Assembly (NCBI GenBank): GCA_028551475.1
Contig: CM052356.1
Coordinates: 5,652,001-5,716,000 of the forward strand
Direction of reading: 5' to 3'
Length of the DNA stretch: 64,000 nucleotides
DNA from: Casuarina equisetifolia
Taxonomy: Eukaryota > Streptophyta > Magnoliopsida > Fagales > Casuarinaceae
Positions 36,215 through 47,550 of this stretch are shown here, piece after piece (within the stretch, counting starts at the first letter, position 1; each line of letters opens with the position of its first letter). Position numbers and translations under genes: made by a program. Below the pieces are notes generated by a model. It saw only the letters and a list, made by a program, of their open reading frames with translations, had not been told where the DNA came from and made no database searches.

Positions 36215-38170
36215 GCAATGTAGAGGATAGTTTGGCTGAAAACTATAAAGCAAGTGCTTCTTGGGAGGCAACCCAAGTACTTTCTGGTCATTTAGTTAGA
36301 AATCTTTTGTTAGTAGTTTGGCTAGAAGGCTGTCACCATATGCTCATCACAGCTCCATTTTGACAACTTACAATTAGGGGAGTTTTCCTTATTACTTCCT
36401 TACTATTGCTTTATTTTCTTTTATCATTGAGGAGAATGCTTCATTTAAGTTTGGGGGTGCTACTGCTATTGTTGGAAGTGTGCTATTTTTTTGGGTTGCG
36501 TTAGAGGTTGTGTATTGTGGTAGTTGTGGTTATGTTGGAAGTATATTGGAAGCGTGTTGTGAAGTGTTTGCTGTTTGTTGAAAGTTTTGTTTCAAAAATT
36601 TTCTGTTTTGTGTTAAAAAAGTCTTTCTTTTTGTGAAAAATCTTTTTCTTGTGTTGGATCATGATTTCTATGATTGGATCCTTCATGGTGAATTCTTGGC
36701 AATTCTTAGGGAGATGTAGATTTTGTTCAAACTTGCAATTGTGGTATGATGTAAGTATGATTCTAATTATGTTAATTCACTTATTGACACTAAAAGTCTG
36801 CATTTTCTTGAAATTGTGTGTATCTCTAGAGACCATTCATGTGAAGTGTGTGATTTTCTTAGATCTCACCCGGATCTTAGAATTTGCTTGATTTCCTCTT
36901 AAGGTGAAATCCTAGGTTGCATCTAACTGAGATAATGATTTAGGCCATCTTTGGATCGTTTGAGCCTTTCAAGCTAACCTTATTTACTTATCCCCAGTCA
37001 CCCCGCTGAGCCTTGTTCTTAACTTGATTTTGTTAAATGACACTTGCACATATATCCCTTAGCCTTTTGATTAATTTTCCTCATTGTTCTATTCCTATGA
37101 ACATATTGACTTCTGGTGTGTACAAGTTGATTTGAGCATGAGAGATGTCAAGGAGAAGGATGTAGTATGGGAAGCAATTGATTGGAATGATTATGTATGG
37201 CACAATTTGTTGTTTTTGTAAATGTTTATGCAAACGTGAATGCAAAAAAAAAAAAAAGAAGAAGAAAGAAGAATAAGAAGACAAAAAAGCATTTGCTTTA
37301 GGATGAAATAATATCATTATCTTTTGTTAGATTCAAGACACATAGTTTTTAAAAGAAGATCTTTGAGTATTATTATTGAATATCATTGATAAGAGAGGGT
37401 TGAGGTAGCTATATGTTTAAATGCATTTGTTTTTGCTTTATCGTTGCACATATGATGATGGCCTTTATTAGTGTCAAAGCGTTGTTGGACAAGAAAGAAT
37501 GAGACTAAGTGGTGGTAGAAAGATCATCTTCATGAAGTAAAAAGGTAGAGACGGGCTAGAGTTTTGGTGAGATCCTAGAAAGTAATGTGTTCATGGGTTA
37601 TTTGAGCTTAAATGACTTCCATCTTACCCTTAGCCCAGCCTTACATTACAAGCTTGTGAAAGTCCTATTGATTTTTGGTCAGATGATTGACTTACATTAG
37701 TGGAGAGAGGAATGAAGAGCAAACTTATAAGATTTGGTTAAAGATTTTGAGATGTTGCATATTAATGTAGATCTATTTGGAGTACATGCAATTGAGACAA
37801 AATGCAGACTCACACACACACACACGTGGTTGACATAGTTAAGAGTCTATCTTACCTTATAAACCAATTGCAATGTTTGGATGAAAGTTATGTTTTTCTT
37901 TGAATTGTTAAGTTGAACAATTATGGAAGAATATCATGGAAGGATTGGTTGTATGTGTTGTTTTATTCTTTTGCTCGAGGACGAGCAAAATTTTAAGTTT
38001 GGGGGTGTGGCATTGTTGTTTTGAAAAATACTATGGAGTGATTGGTGGTGTTAAAATATGTTGTTTAATGTTGTTTGTGTGTAATTTCTTGTGCTTTTTG
38101 TGAGTAAATTTTTTTTTATGTTGTCATAATGTGTTGTTTAAAGCTTTTGCTTGAGGACGAGCAAAATGTT
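36215..38170. other. Athila-like internal region without coding capacity
   Basis: Non-coding internal DNA between the pol deletion and the polypurine tract. It includes repeated GAGGACGAGCAAAA-type motifs (near 37978 and 38153), each followed by AAGTTTGGGGGTG. The purine-tract-like motif therefore occurs at about 37997 as well as 38171. A short (CA)n run lies at 37811-37824. Confidence 0.55.
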
Positions 38171-38181
38171 AAGTTTGGGGG

Positions 38182-39827
38182 TGTTGATAACTTTATTTTA
38201 TATAGAGTTATTTTGATTATTTTAGGTAATGTTTAATATAGTTTTTATTAAATTATATTTATATTTAATTATATTTATGTATATTTTTGCTATTTTATGC
38301 AGTAAACCCAAAGTAGAAGAAAAAGAAGCAATAAATCATGCAAAATCAAATTATGGAAAAAGAAAGAAAACGACAAAAAGGAAAGTCAAAAGAAGAAAGG
38401 AAAATCGTAACCTATTGGATTTTGGAAGCCGATTAACAAAAGGCGGTGGATAATCGGGTTTTGAGGACAGAAAACAGAGAACAGAGAACAGAGAATAGAG
38501 GAGAATAGAGGAGAGATTCCAGCGGCTAGGAACTTTCTGGAAAAGCAGAGGCCACGCGCGACAGTGCGAGACTTTGTAGACGCCGACGATTTAGCGAAAG
38601 CCGACCGTGAGGTTCTTTTCTGGCGAAGGTACCTATTCCTGGCCATTCTTTTCCTTTTTTCAGCCAGATTTGAGAGATTTCCGGTGATCTGAAAGCAGAT
38701 TTGAATTCCTAGAGAGATTTTCGTCGTTTCTGTACCAGATTCATGGCGATTCACGGTGGTTTCCGACGAAGAAGTGCGAACGCTGACTTTGTCCATTCCG
38801 CTAGATCTACTCATTTCTGTGGTAGATTTGCATGATATTTTTACAGATCTATAACCTAGGTGTCCCAATCTACATTTCTTGAGGTTTTTGTGAAGACTGG
38901 TAGCGGATGGCGGCGGCGCGTGGAGGCGCGTGCAGAAGCGCGTGGCGGCGTGTTTTAGCTCATTTTTCTTTCGTCTTCGGACAGTTTCTTCTTCACCCTG
39001 TGATGTGCAGATTTGTGCAATTTATTTTGTGATTTGAAGACATTTGGTGATAGCTTTAATGTTTTTAAATTCCAGAATGCTTTGTTCACGTTTTTGCACT
39101 GATTTAGGTTATTTAAATATGTTGTTTTAGTTTAATATGTTAGAGCTATGATAGAATTTAATTATAATGTATGAATGTTATGATTATTTACGTTTTGTGA
39201 GATATTTTATGAATGTGAAGTTGCATGTTACGGAGTTTAATGCTTTTTGGTGACTAGCTACCACTTAGATGACTTGATTTGCATGTTAAAGATCGACAAG
39301 AAATAACATGCAATTGCTTCTTGTAATATGCAACCATAGATTAATATGGATAGACATATACCATGTTATTTATGTGGCTTTTGGTGATAAGATGATTGAA
39401 AGATTTATTGTAAACCAGGAATATTCACAGAACCTAATGCATTTGGTTTATTTCAATTCACATATAGAGATATAGTGAATTAATGAACTAAATAGGTTTA
39501 CTATACCTAGACATAGGATAGTAAATAAATTAGAAAATTTCGTCATCACATAAGTAGAATTAATCTTGCTAACATGGATGATTGACATTTGTACCTAGTA
39601 ATTAGGTGAAATCAGTTGCTCTAACATCTTTCATTTATTAAGTTTAGATTAAATTTAGTTATTAAATTCACAATTTACCATTTCGGTTGGCTAGATAAAT
39701 TCTAGGAGTTGTTCACCATTAGTAATTAATTAGTTTAGTAAACACCAATCTTCGTGGGACAATATCTGTACTCATCATTATATTACTTGTTCGACATATA
39801 CACTTGCATATAGAATTTCACCGAACA
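38182..39827 (+). repeat. 3' LTR of the Athila-like element
   Basis: About 1646 bp, TG...CA ends, directly after the polypurine tract. Its right end abuts cassette sequence (ATAACATAAGGATAGG) homologous to 60483-60500. Confidence 0.88.
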
Positions 39828-39860
39828 ATAACATAAGGATAGGAGTGTTTTTCTCTACTT

Positions 39861-40046
39861 TCATTCTATTCCGGCATCCCCAAGCATGACAACCATTGGG
39901 CTTCTAATAGTATACTTTTGAGAAATCCATTTCAAATATCCCTCAGCAATCTGCTTCCCGGTAAGCTCACTGGTGGTTTCTCTGCCAAACGTAATCGAGT
40001 ATGTCTTCTTCTGGTTCAGCTCCTTAAACGTAAGCTTTTTAGGGCT
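39861..40046 (-). pseudogene. Subtilase C1, last about 60 codons only
   Basis: The minus strand encodes an undamaged C-terminus: KKLTFKELNQKKTYSITFGR, GYLKWISQKYTIRSP, ending DAGIE and a stop at 39861-39863. It is closely related to the C2 end at 60518 but better preserved. Everything upstream of the codons at about 40046 is missing; the sequence changes abruptly into the 3' end of A3. Truncated by deletion. Confidence 0.85.
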
Positions 40047-40408
40047 ACATGCACTATTTAAGCCTCACAGAGATTGGACTCCTAACGTAATGTTTGGCAG
40101 AAACCCATTTTAGATACCCTTGCCTTATTCACTGGTTGTAGCTAACCCTGTACGGCTGAAGGTAACAGTATATTTCAGTTTCTGGTTCACCTAAAAGTAA
40201 AGCTTAGTGGGTTCTACAGTCATATAAACTCCTTCTGGTGCTGCCACATAGACCGCGTAAGTTGAATATGCCTCACCAACGTTTGTCACGATCCTTGTAA
40301 ATGTCTAACGAAGGGTAATTTAGCTCTCCTTCGGGTATGCTTGATACTTCTTAACAATTTATTTTTCTGTGGGCAAGGATCCCAACTTCCTCATTCTTAT
40401 AGCCTAGT
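40047..40408 (-). pseudogene. Subtilase A3 pseudogene, 3' piece
   Basis: Homologous to the last about 125 codons of A1/A2 (stop at 40054-40056) plus seven bases downstream. Small deletions break the frame, for example near 40190 where a few bases of the SEVNQK region are missing, and near 40307. The right border at about 40408 is replaced by retrotransposon LTR sequence. Residues about 301-632 of the A protein, including the Asn and Ser of the active site, are absent from the locus. Confidence 0.85.
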
Positions 40409-40985
40409 TGTTTGGTGAATTTTAAATGCAAGTGAACATGTCGAACAAATAATATAATAATGAGTAAGATATTGTCCCACAGAAGTGGTGATTATTATGT
40501 CAACTAATTACTAACAGTGAACAACTTCTAAAATTTATCTAGCAAATCAAATTAATAGAGAATAAACAAACCAACTAAATTTAATAAAACTAAATACACA
40601 AAATATGTTAGAGCGTCCGATTTCACCATAACTATAAGGTATTAATGTAGATTAGTATGCTTGTAAAAGAGATAGTATCTATGTAATGGTGGAATCTCCT
40701 AATTTATTCATTATCCTATGTTTAGGTATAGTGAATCTATTTAGTTTATTAATTTACCATATCTCTATATGTAAATTGAAACAAACCAAATGCATTAGGA
40801 TCTTTGAACATTCTCAATTTATACCGAAAGCCACACAAATAATATGGTATATGTTTATTTATATTTAATTTATGGTTACATATTACAATAAACAATTACA
40901 TATAATCTCTTATCGGTCTCAAACATGCAAATTGGATCATTTAAGTGATAGTTAATCACTTAAAATCATTAAACATAGTACACAT
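40409..40985 (-). mobile_element. Inverted LTR fragment related to the Athila-like element
   Basis: The reverse complement of the right end of the Athila-like LTR, beginning TGTTTGGTGAATTTT (reverse of ...TTCACCGAACA). It stays similar, at about 80 percent by eye, to about 40985. It faces the 3' LTR ending at 39827, with 581 bp between them. No internal region attached. Confidence 0.75.
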
Positions 40986-41017
40986 AAAGTGAATTCAAAA
41001 ATTTTTGTGAAAAAGAA

Positions 41018-43724
41018 GGTGTTCTCCATCAACTGTCAATCAACTATACTCTAGAGCATAATGGAGTTTTAGAGAGGAGAAATCGCACAATCATGGAAAT
41101 GGCCAAGGCCATGATGGAAAAGAAGAGAATGACAAAAACGTTATGGGCAAAAGTAGTGTACACAATAGTTTATCTACTAAATCAGAGTCCTACTAAAGTA
41201 GTTGAAAGGAAGACTCCAATTGAAGCTTGGACAAGAAAAAAAACCCTCTATAAGCCATCTCAAAGTCTTTGGTTCCTTATATTTTATTCATGTTCCAACA
41301 CAGAAAAGAAGTAAGCTATACAAAAAGATACACAAAGGTGTAATGTTGGGTTACAACTTAAGATCAAAAGGCTACAAAATCTTTGATCTAGAAGAAAACA
41401 AACTTGCGGTGAGCTGAGATGTGGTTTTTGATGAAAAGGAAGCATGGAATTGGGAAAATAGTCAAGCTGAAGTTCAGAATGTGCTTGTACTAAATATCTG
41501 GAATGGAGAACCCAAGTATGAAGAAGCAATTAAGGTTGCTGAAGGGAGTACCTCACTCCCATTACTTCTCCACTCTAGCTTGAGTATCTTGAGGAGACTG
41601 AGCTAGAAGTTGAAACATCAACTCCAGTAAGGATGAAGCCTTATGAAGCTATTTATGAATGTTGTAACTATGTTGTTACTGAACCATCAAAATTTGAAGA
41701 AGCTGTGAAGCAAGAAGAATGGAGGAAGGCCATGAAGGAAGAGATTGAAGTTGTTACCAAAAATCAAACTTGGGAACCAAGTGACTTGCCTCAAAGGAAG
41801 AAAGCAACAAGTGTGAAGTGGATCTACAAGCTAAAGATGGATGGATAAGGATAAGTGCAGCGTCACAAAGACAGATTAGTGGCTAGAGGATTCACTCAAG
41901 TGCCTGGAATGGATTATTCATAGACTTTTGCACTAGTTGCTAAACTTGAAACCATTAGACTCATTGTGCCATTAGCTGCACAAAATGGGTGGAAAGTTCA
42001 TCAATTTGATGTCAAAGTTGCATTTCTGAATTGAGAAATTGAAAAAGAGGTGTATGTTGAGCAACCCAAGGGTTTTGAGAACAAGGAGTTTCCATAAAAA
42101 GTCTTAAGGCCGAAAAAAGCATTGTATGGACTCAAACAAGCTCCTATGGCCTAGTACAACAAGATATGCAATTATTTCCTTGAAAGGCAGTTTAAGAGAA
42201 GTCCTAGTGAACCCATTCTTTTCATCAAAACTCAAGGTAACCATTTCTTTTTGGTTTCTTTATCTATGTTTTATCTTATATTTATTGGTAGTATTGAGGA
42301 GATAGTGTTGGCCTCTAGGAATGATATGATGAGAACTTTTGAAATGAATGATTTAGGATTGAAGTATTTTCTTAGGTTAGAAGTATGTAAAAGTAGGAAG
42401 GGGATTTTTCTGTCCTAACGTCAGTCCTTAGAGAAATTACTGAATAAATTTCATATGAGAGCTTGTAAGTTAGTTAGCACCCTGCTTGCCTCAAATGAGA
42501 AATTGATGGTGGACGATGGTTCTAGTAAAATAGACAGCACCTTGTTTAGAAGTCTCATTGGGAGTCTTATGTACCTAATAACTACAAGACCATATATTTC
42601 ATATTATGTTGTCCTACTTTCATGTTTCATGCAACAACCCACACAGACCTATCTTAGCAAAGCCAAAAGAATTCTAAGATACCTTTAAGGAAAACTTGAG
42701 TTCAGTTTGTTGTATAAGTCTACAAATAAGTTCTAGTTAATAGGGTATACTAAAAATGACTGGGGAGGTTTTGTGGATGACTCTAAGAGCACATCTGGGT
42801 ACATATTTAATATTGGATCTATTGCTTCCTCTTAAAATCTAAGAAGCAAGAATCAATTGCATTGTCCTCATTAAAGGCATAGTATGTAACAGTAACAATA
42901 GCTAGTTAATATGTGTGGTTGAGAAGGATTATGAAGGAAATAGGGTTTAAGCAAAAGAATGCAACTACCATTTATTGCAACAATTAGTCAGCAATAATTA
43001 TGGCAAGAATCCAATGCATCTCCATCAAGTTTCATTAAATAAGGGAAGTTGTGAGTAATGAAGAAATATAGTTACAACATTGTAGTAATGAAGAACAAAT
43101 TCATGATATTATGACAAAGAGTCTTGGAAAGAATTGCATGACAAGTTTAGAAGTCTCCTTAGAGTGATTGTGAACTCTATTAAGGAGGGGTGTTACACAT
43201 AATGGAGTGTCACTATGCATTTAAGTCATGTGTAGGAAGAATGGACAGTGGCAAGTTTCCTCTTTCATGCTGCCCCATTTTCTCTGTCCTCTAAAGAACC
43301 TAGAAGCTAAAAACATCACTGCGGGTGGATTACTCAAGAAGCCAAGGTTACATGCATGCATTTTTAGGAAGTTGAAGCTGAAGCACTAGAAGTGTGGAAG
43401 ACTATCCAAGGACTAGTGGAGAAAGCATGTAGGTTTACCTTTACTAGTCTACATATTTTGTTGTATTTCTTTTGAAGTTGAATCACGTGTATGAGTTATT
43501 CTTGTATTTTCATACTCTTGTTTATCTTAATGAAAAATGCCAAATCTTTGGCAAATCCATGTGTTCTTGTTAGGTATAATCTATTCTTGCTTGCTACTTG
43601 AATAGATTTGCAAATATGTTCCTATTTGCTTGTGATTTTGAAAATTCCCAAATTTTTTTCTCTATTTTTAATTTCTAAAACAAGTGAAAATTAGAAGCAT
43701 TTGGTTAAGTTTTTTCCTTCAACA
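41018..43724 (+). mobile_element. 5'-truncated Ty1/copia element with 3' LTR
   Basis: Starts inside the integrase (EHNGVLERRNRTIMEMAKA, LWAKVVYTIVYLLNQSPTK). It continues into reverse transcriptase (KWIYKLKMDG, VARGFTQVPGMDYS, KVHQFDVKVAFLN, ALYGLKQAP) and a badly decayed RNase H. Stops and frameshifts are frequent and the RT YVDD motif is not intact. A purine tract (TTAAGGAGGGG) precedes the 3' LTR at 43191. No 5' LTR, gag or protease is present. Confidence 0.82.
43191..43724 (+). repeat. 3' LTR of the truncated copia element
   Basis: About 534 bp from TGTTACACATAATGG to CCTTCAACA. It is immediately followed by A3 sequence (CTCATTGAAAAATGGAG, matching A1 at about 16487). Confidence 0.7.
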
Positions 43725-44447
43725 AACATTCTCATTGAAAAATGGAGTTGAATCTTTGCCAAGGGATAGTGAGACCACATCGACTCCATCTTCAATTACA
43801 GCATCAAGCCTTGCTAGTACATCATTTTTGGGACAATTGTCTCCCGGTGCTCCAAAACACACTTTGTAAAATTGCCAAGTAGGTGTAAGGTGCCATTCCA
43901 ATTGTTGTACCTTTTGCATTTCCTAGCACTTCAACACTACTTACAAATCTACCAGTAGCAGTGCTTACAGTGTGGGTACTATGACCATGTAAATCGATTG
44001 GTGCCTTAGCTTTTCCTTCCTTGTTGGCAATAGCTACAAGATTAGATGTCCTTGCACCAATTATTTTGTTGTTACAGTATGACAAGTTAAACTCACACCT
44101 CCTTTTCCACTTACAGGGGATGGTGGTATTCCTTCATTGCTAAATGAAGGATGGGAAGGCAGAATTCCACCATACAAGACTCCAATAATAACCCCTTTCC
44201 AAAATTTGATTCTTTCCACAATCCCCATTACTGGTACAACCCTAAGAAATTTGGTGTGTGTTGTGAGTGGATGTAACATCCTTTCAGCATATGCTGACAT
44301 AAAACCATCCTTCTCTACCATGGCTCTCATATCCTCCAAGGTCAATCTTGCTGCAAAATGGCTGATCACATGTTGGTATGAATACACTAAGCAGCTACTA
44401 TTCCAAGCTTGCAACAATGGTAGGCGAAAAAGATTGATGGCATTTCT
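43725..44447 (-). pseudogene. Subtilase A3 pseudogene, middle piece
   Basis: Covers about residues 60-300 of the A protein in broken frames. The catalytic Asp codon is changed ([14 protein letters not shown], Asp to Tyr) and GHGTH reads GHSTH. Frameshifts separate the peptidase start from the later segment. The right end, TTTCT (44443-44447), is one copy of the target duplication of the element inserted next. Confidence 0.88.
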
Positions 44448-44936
44448 TGTTGGGAGAATTCAACTAAGTCACATCAATCACACAAAGATAGAACACACAA
44501 ATATAAGAATGCACACACCCAAACACAATAGATTTAAGAGGTTCAAAATATCATAATGTCCTACGTCCCTTGTAGTCTCTTCTTATTAGATTTTGTCATC
44601 CATTCCCTCTCCTCAAATAGGTATCTCATGGATTCTCTCATCAACTAGAATCCATAAGAGGGGGTTCTCTTTAATAATTAGCCCCTCATGGGGACTCTCT
44701 TAACTCGCGCACTAGGTTTTTCTATACTTCTCCTATTTATAGAGAAATCTTAAAAGAATCCTAGCCAAATATTATTAGGAAAACCTACTTCCATATAAGA
44801 ATAAGAATCCTAACCTGATACTACCAGGAAAACCGACTACATTTAAAAGATATTTCTTGGTTCCATAATTACATAGAAACCCATAATTGTAATGACAACC
44901 ATACCCTTTAACCTAATTGTTCCACCAATCCTAACA
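44448..44936 (-). repeat. LTR (3' by element orientation) of the non-autonomous element
   Basis: 489 bp, TGTTGGGAG to CCTAACA on the plus strand; pairs with 46882-47370. Confidence 0.9.
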
Positions 44937-46057
44937 ATTTCCCCCTTAGAACAATTTGGTGCAACATCCCTGCACCATAGGAAAAGTATAGAAAATCTCT
45001 TAAAATTATCAACTACACAACCACAATCTTTGGAAACAGAAAGACTAGAGAAACTCTCTTCAACTTCCATAGCTATAGTCTTTGGACAAAGAAAGACTAA
45101 GGAAATTCTCTTCAATCACAATCTTTTGAAAGAGAAGATTGCAAAAACTTTTGACAACTTTTGCAACCACGATCTTTTTGATAGAGAAATATTGGACAAA
45201 ACTCTCTCCAAAACAAGCCCACATCAACTATGCCATCTTGCCTTTTCTTTAAACCATGCCTCTCTTAGGGCATACCTCCTTAGGCACTTCCATAGATTTA
45301 AGAGGTTTGAAATATCACAATGTCTTACGTCCCCTGTAGTCTCTTCTCATTAGATTTTCTTATCCATTCCCTCTCCTCAAATAAGTATCTCATGGATTCT
45401 CTCATCAACTAGAATCCATAAGAGGGAGTTCTCTTCAATAATTAGCCCCTCATTGGGACTCTCTTAACTCGTGTACTAGGTTTCTCTATACTTCTCCTAT
45501 TTATAGAGAAACCCTAAAAAAATCCTAGTCAAATACTATTAGGAAAACTTACTTCCATATAAGAATAAGAATCCTAACCCGATACTACCAGGAAAACTGA
45601 CTACATCTAAAAGATATTTCTTGGTTCCATAATTACGTAGAGACCCATGATTGTAATGACAACCATACCTTTTAACTTAATTGTTCCACCAATCCTAACA
45701 ATCTCCCCCTTGGAATAATTTGGTGCAACATCCTTACACCATAAGAAAAGTATAGAAAATCTTTTCAAATTATCAACTACACAACCACAATCTTTGGAAA
45801 GAGAAAGACTAAAGAAACTCTCTTCAACTTCCATAGCTATAGTCTTTGGACAAAGAAAGACTAAGAAAACTCTCTTCAACCATAATCTTTTAAAAAAAAA
45901 GTTTGCAAAAACTTTTCATAACTTTTGCAACCACGATCTTTTTGATAAAGAAAGATTGGACAAAACTCTCTCCAAAACAAGCCCACATCAACTGTGCCAT
46001 CTTGCCTTTTTCTTTAAACCATGCCTCTCTTAGGTCTACCTCCTTAGGCACTTCCAT
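44530..46057. repeat. 764-bp internal tandem duplication including a partial LTR
   Basis: The block 44530-45293 (LTR positions 83-489 plus about 357 bp of internal sequence) is repeated directly at 45294-46057. The repeated internal part carries CAATCTTTGGA and ACTCTCTTCAA motifs. The second block therefore contains an LTR lacking its first 82 bp. Confidence 0.85.
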
Positions 46058-46881
46058 TGCAGCCTTTTTTAGGTTACACCTCTCCTAGGCCATATTTCTC
46101 TCCAAGCATCTACATATCATCGTGGGCTTCTTCTATCAAAACGCGTCCTCCACCATGAGGCTCTCAACAAAAGTAAAAAATCATGAGACTTCCACAACAA
46201 TTGAGATCACTCTTCGAAATCCCTAACGAAGAGTCAACCTCTTATCTAGAATTGTTAGTGCTTCCATGGAATCAACCATTAGAGTTTTAATACACCTTAT
46301 ATGAATATTGACAAACTTGAAAATCCCAAACTTCTACTTCATCAATCACATCAACATAGTAGCATTACATGCTCCCCCTCAAACAACAATTGATTTACAA
46401 AATCAACAAAGTGTTCCCCTTCAAACAACAATCTATCTTCAAACATCAATATCTCCACCATTCTTTATCATCTTACGCCACAACTTGAGCCAAAGAAACA
46501 TAACAACTATTACAAACAATATGATCAGTCTGATCTTCAATCTAACAACTTTAAAATTATTGATCATCTCCAAAGCATCATGCTTTTTAACAAAAATCTT
46601 CAATTTTTGGCTTATAAATGCTCAGATATAGATAGAGAGACATAGATCTGCACTTCACAAACCTTAATCCACAACTCCAACAATATATTCCAAGTGATCT
46701 ACATCAATATCATCCAAAATCAAACCGAATTTAGGGAAAGAGAAAATCTAACCTCAAAACACATCAATCTTCTTATTCAATTATGTTCACCACATTTGAT
46801 TCATCATCTATGGTCCCAGTCTTCCATAGTCCATGCTTATCGCACCACTTGTTAGGAACCAAGCTTGTCTCCCATACCACT

Positions 46882-47370
46882 TGTTGGGAGAATTCAACTA
46901 AGTCACATCAATCACATAGAGATAGAACACACAAATGTAAGAATGCATACACCCAAACACAATAGATTTAAGAGGTTCAGAGCATCACAATGTCCTACGT
47001 CCCCTGTAGTCTCTTCTCATTAGATTTTCTCATCTATTCCCTCTCTTTAAATAGGTATCTCATGGATTCTTTCATCAACTAAAATCCATAAGAGGGGGTT
47101 TTCTTCAACAATTAGCCCCCCATGGGGACTCTCTTAACTCGTGCACTAGGTTTTTCTATACTTTTCCTATTTATAGAAAAACCCTAAAAGAATCCTAGTC
47201 GAATACTATTTGGAAAACCTACTTCCATATAAGAATAAGAATCCTAACCTGATACTATTAGGAAAACCCACTACATCTAAAAGGTATTTCTTGATTCCAT
47301 AATTACATAGAGACCCATGATTGTAATAACAACCATACCCTTTGAACTAATTATTCCTCCAATTCTAACA
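46882..47370 (-). repeat. LTR (5' by element orientation) of the non-autonomous element
   Basis: 489 bp, TGTTGGGAG to TTCTAACA on the plus strand, followed by the target duplication TTTCT. Confidence 0.9.
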
Positions 47371-47550
47371 TTTCTCACGATCTCCTGACTCATAAAAGAA
47401 TCCACCCTCTAGTCGCTTGACGTGGATAATGTATGTTTGTAAATTATTCCTCTGAGTACTTTTGGTGACAGAAGAAGTTACTATTGCACAAGTAGTCCTA
47501 TAATAAAAGATAACCAAGAAAATGAGAGAAAAAAAAATGCAGAAAAGCCA
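47371..47550 (-). pseudogene. Subtilase A3 pseudogene, 5' piece (start codon, signal peptide, propeptide start)
   Basis: The ATG at 47550 corresponds to the A1/A2 start. One or more extra T/A bases in the run at 47529-47536 shift the frame inside the signal peptide. The next 60 or so codons match A1 ([14 protein letters not shown]). The promoter upstream, including the TATA box at 47637-47644, is retained. Confidence 0.85.

Larger units (their letters stand above)
33178..39827 (+). mobile_element. Athila-like Ty3/gypsy deletion derivative with truncated 5' LTR
   Basis: About 6.65 kb element. The right LTR (38182-39827) is complete, running TGTTGATAAC to CCGAACA. The left LTR (33178-34486) lacks the first about 256 bp. 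After the left LTR a primer site TGGCGCCGTTGTCGGGGA (34493-34510) matches the tRNA-Asp-type site recalled for Athila elements. A gag with in-frame stops follows. A protease-start-like segment ends near 36214. It is closely followed by what looks like the pol C-terminal end (AKNYKASASWEATQ type, here near 36240), so most of pol is deleted. The polypurine tract AAGTTTGGGGGTG lies at 38171-38183, overlapping the LTR start by two bases. Non-autonomous. Its insertion splits cassette copy 1. Confidence 0.8.
44448..47370 (-). mobile_element. Non-autonomous LTR element (TRIM/LARD-like) with three LTR-related copies
   Basis: 2923 bp between perfect 5-bp target duplications TTTCT (44443-44447 and 47371-47375). 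LTRs of 489 bp lie at each end (44448-44936, 46882-47370), with TG...CA termini. Orientation is minus. On that strand AAGGGGGAAAT precedes the LTR ending the element, and TGGTATGGGAG follows the other LTR, close to the initiator-Met primer site TGGTATCAGAG. The internal region has no gag or pol. It contains a 764-bp tandem duplication that includes most of a third LTR (45294-45700). By eye the two outer LTRs differ at about 40 positions, so the insertion is not recent. It is inserted in the A3 propeptide coding region. Confidence 0.85.

Noticed and set aside
44892-45353. Open frames of 100-150 codons inside the non-autonomous LTR element
   Set aside because: They run across LTR and duplicated internal DNA on both strands without gag or pol motifs, and are not the same in the two duplicate blocks.
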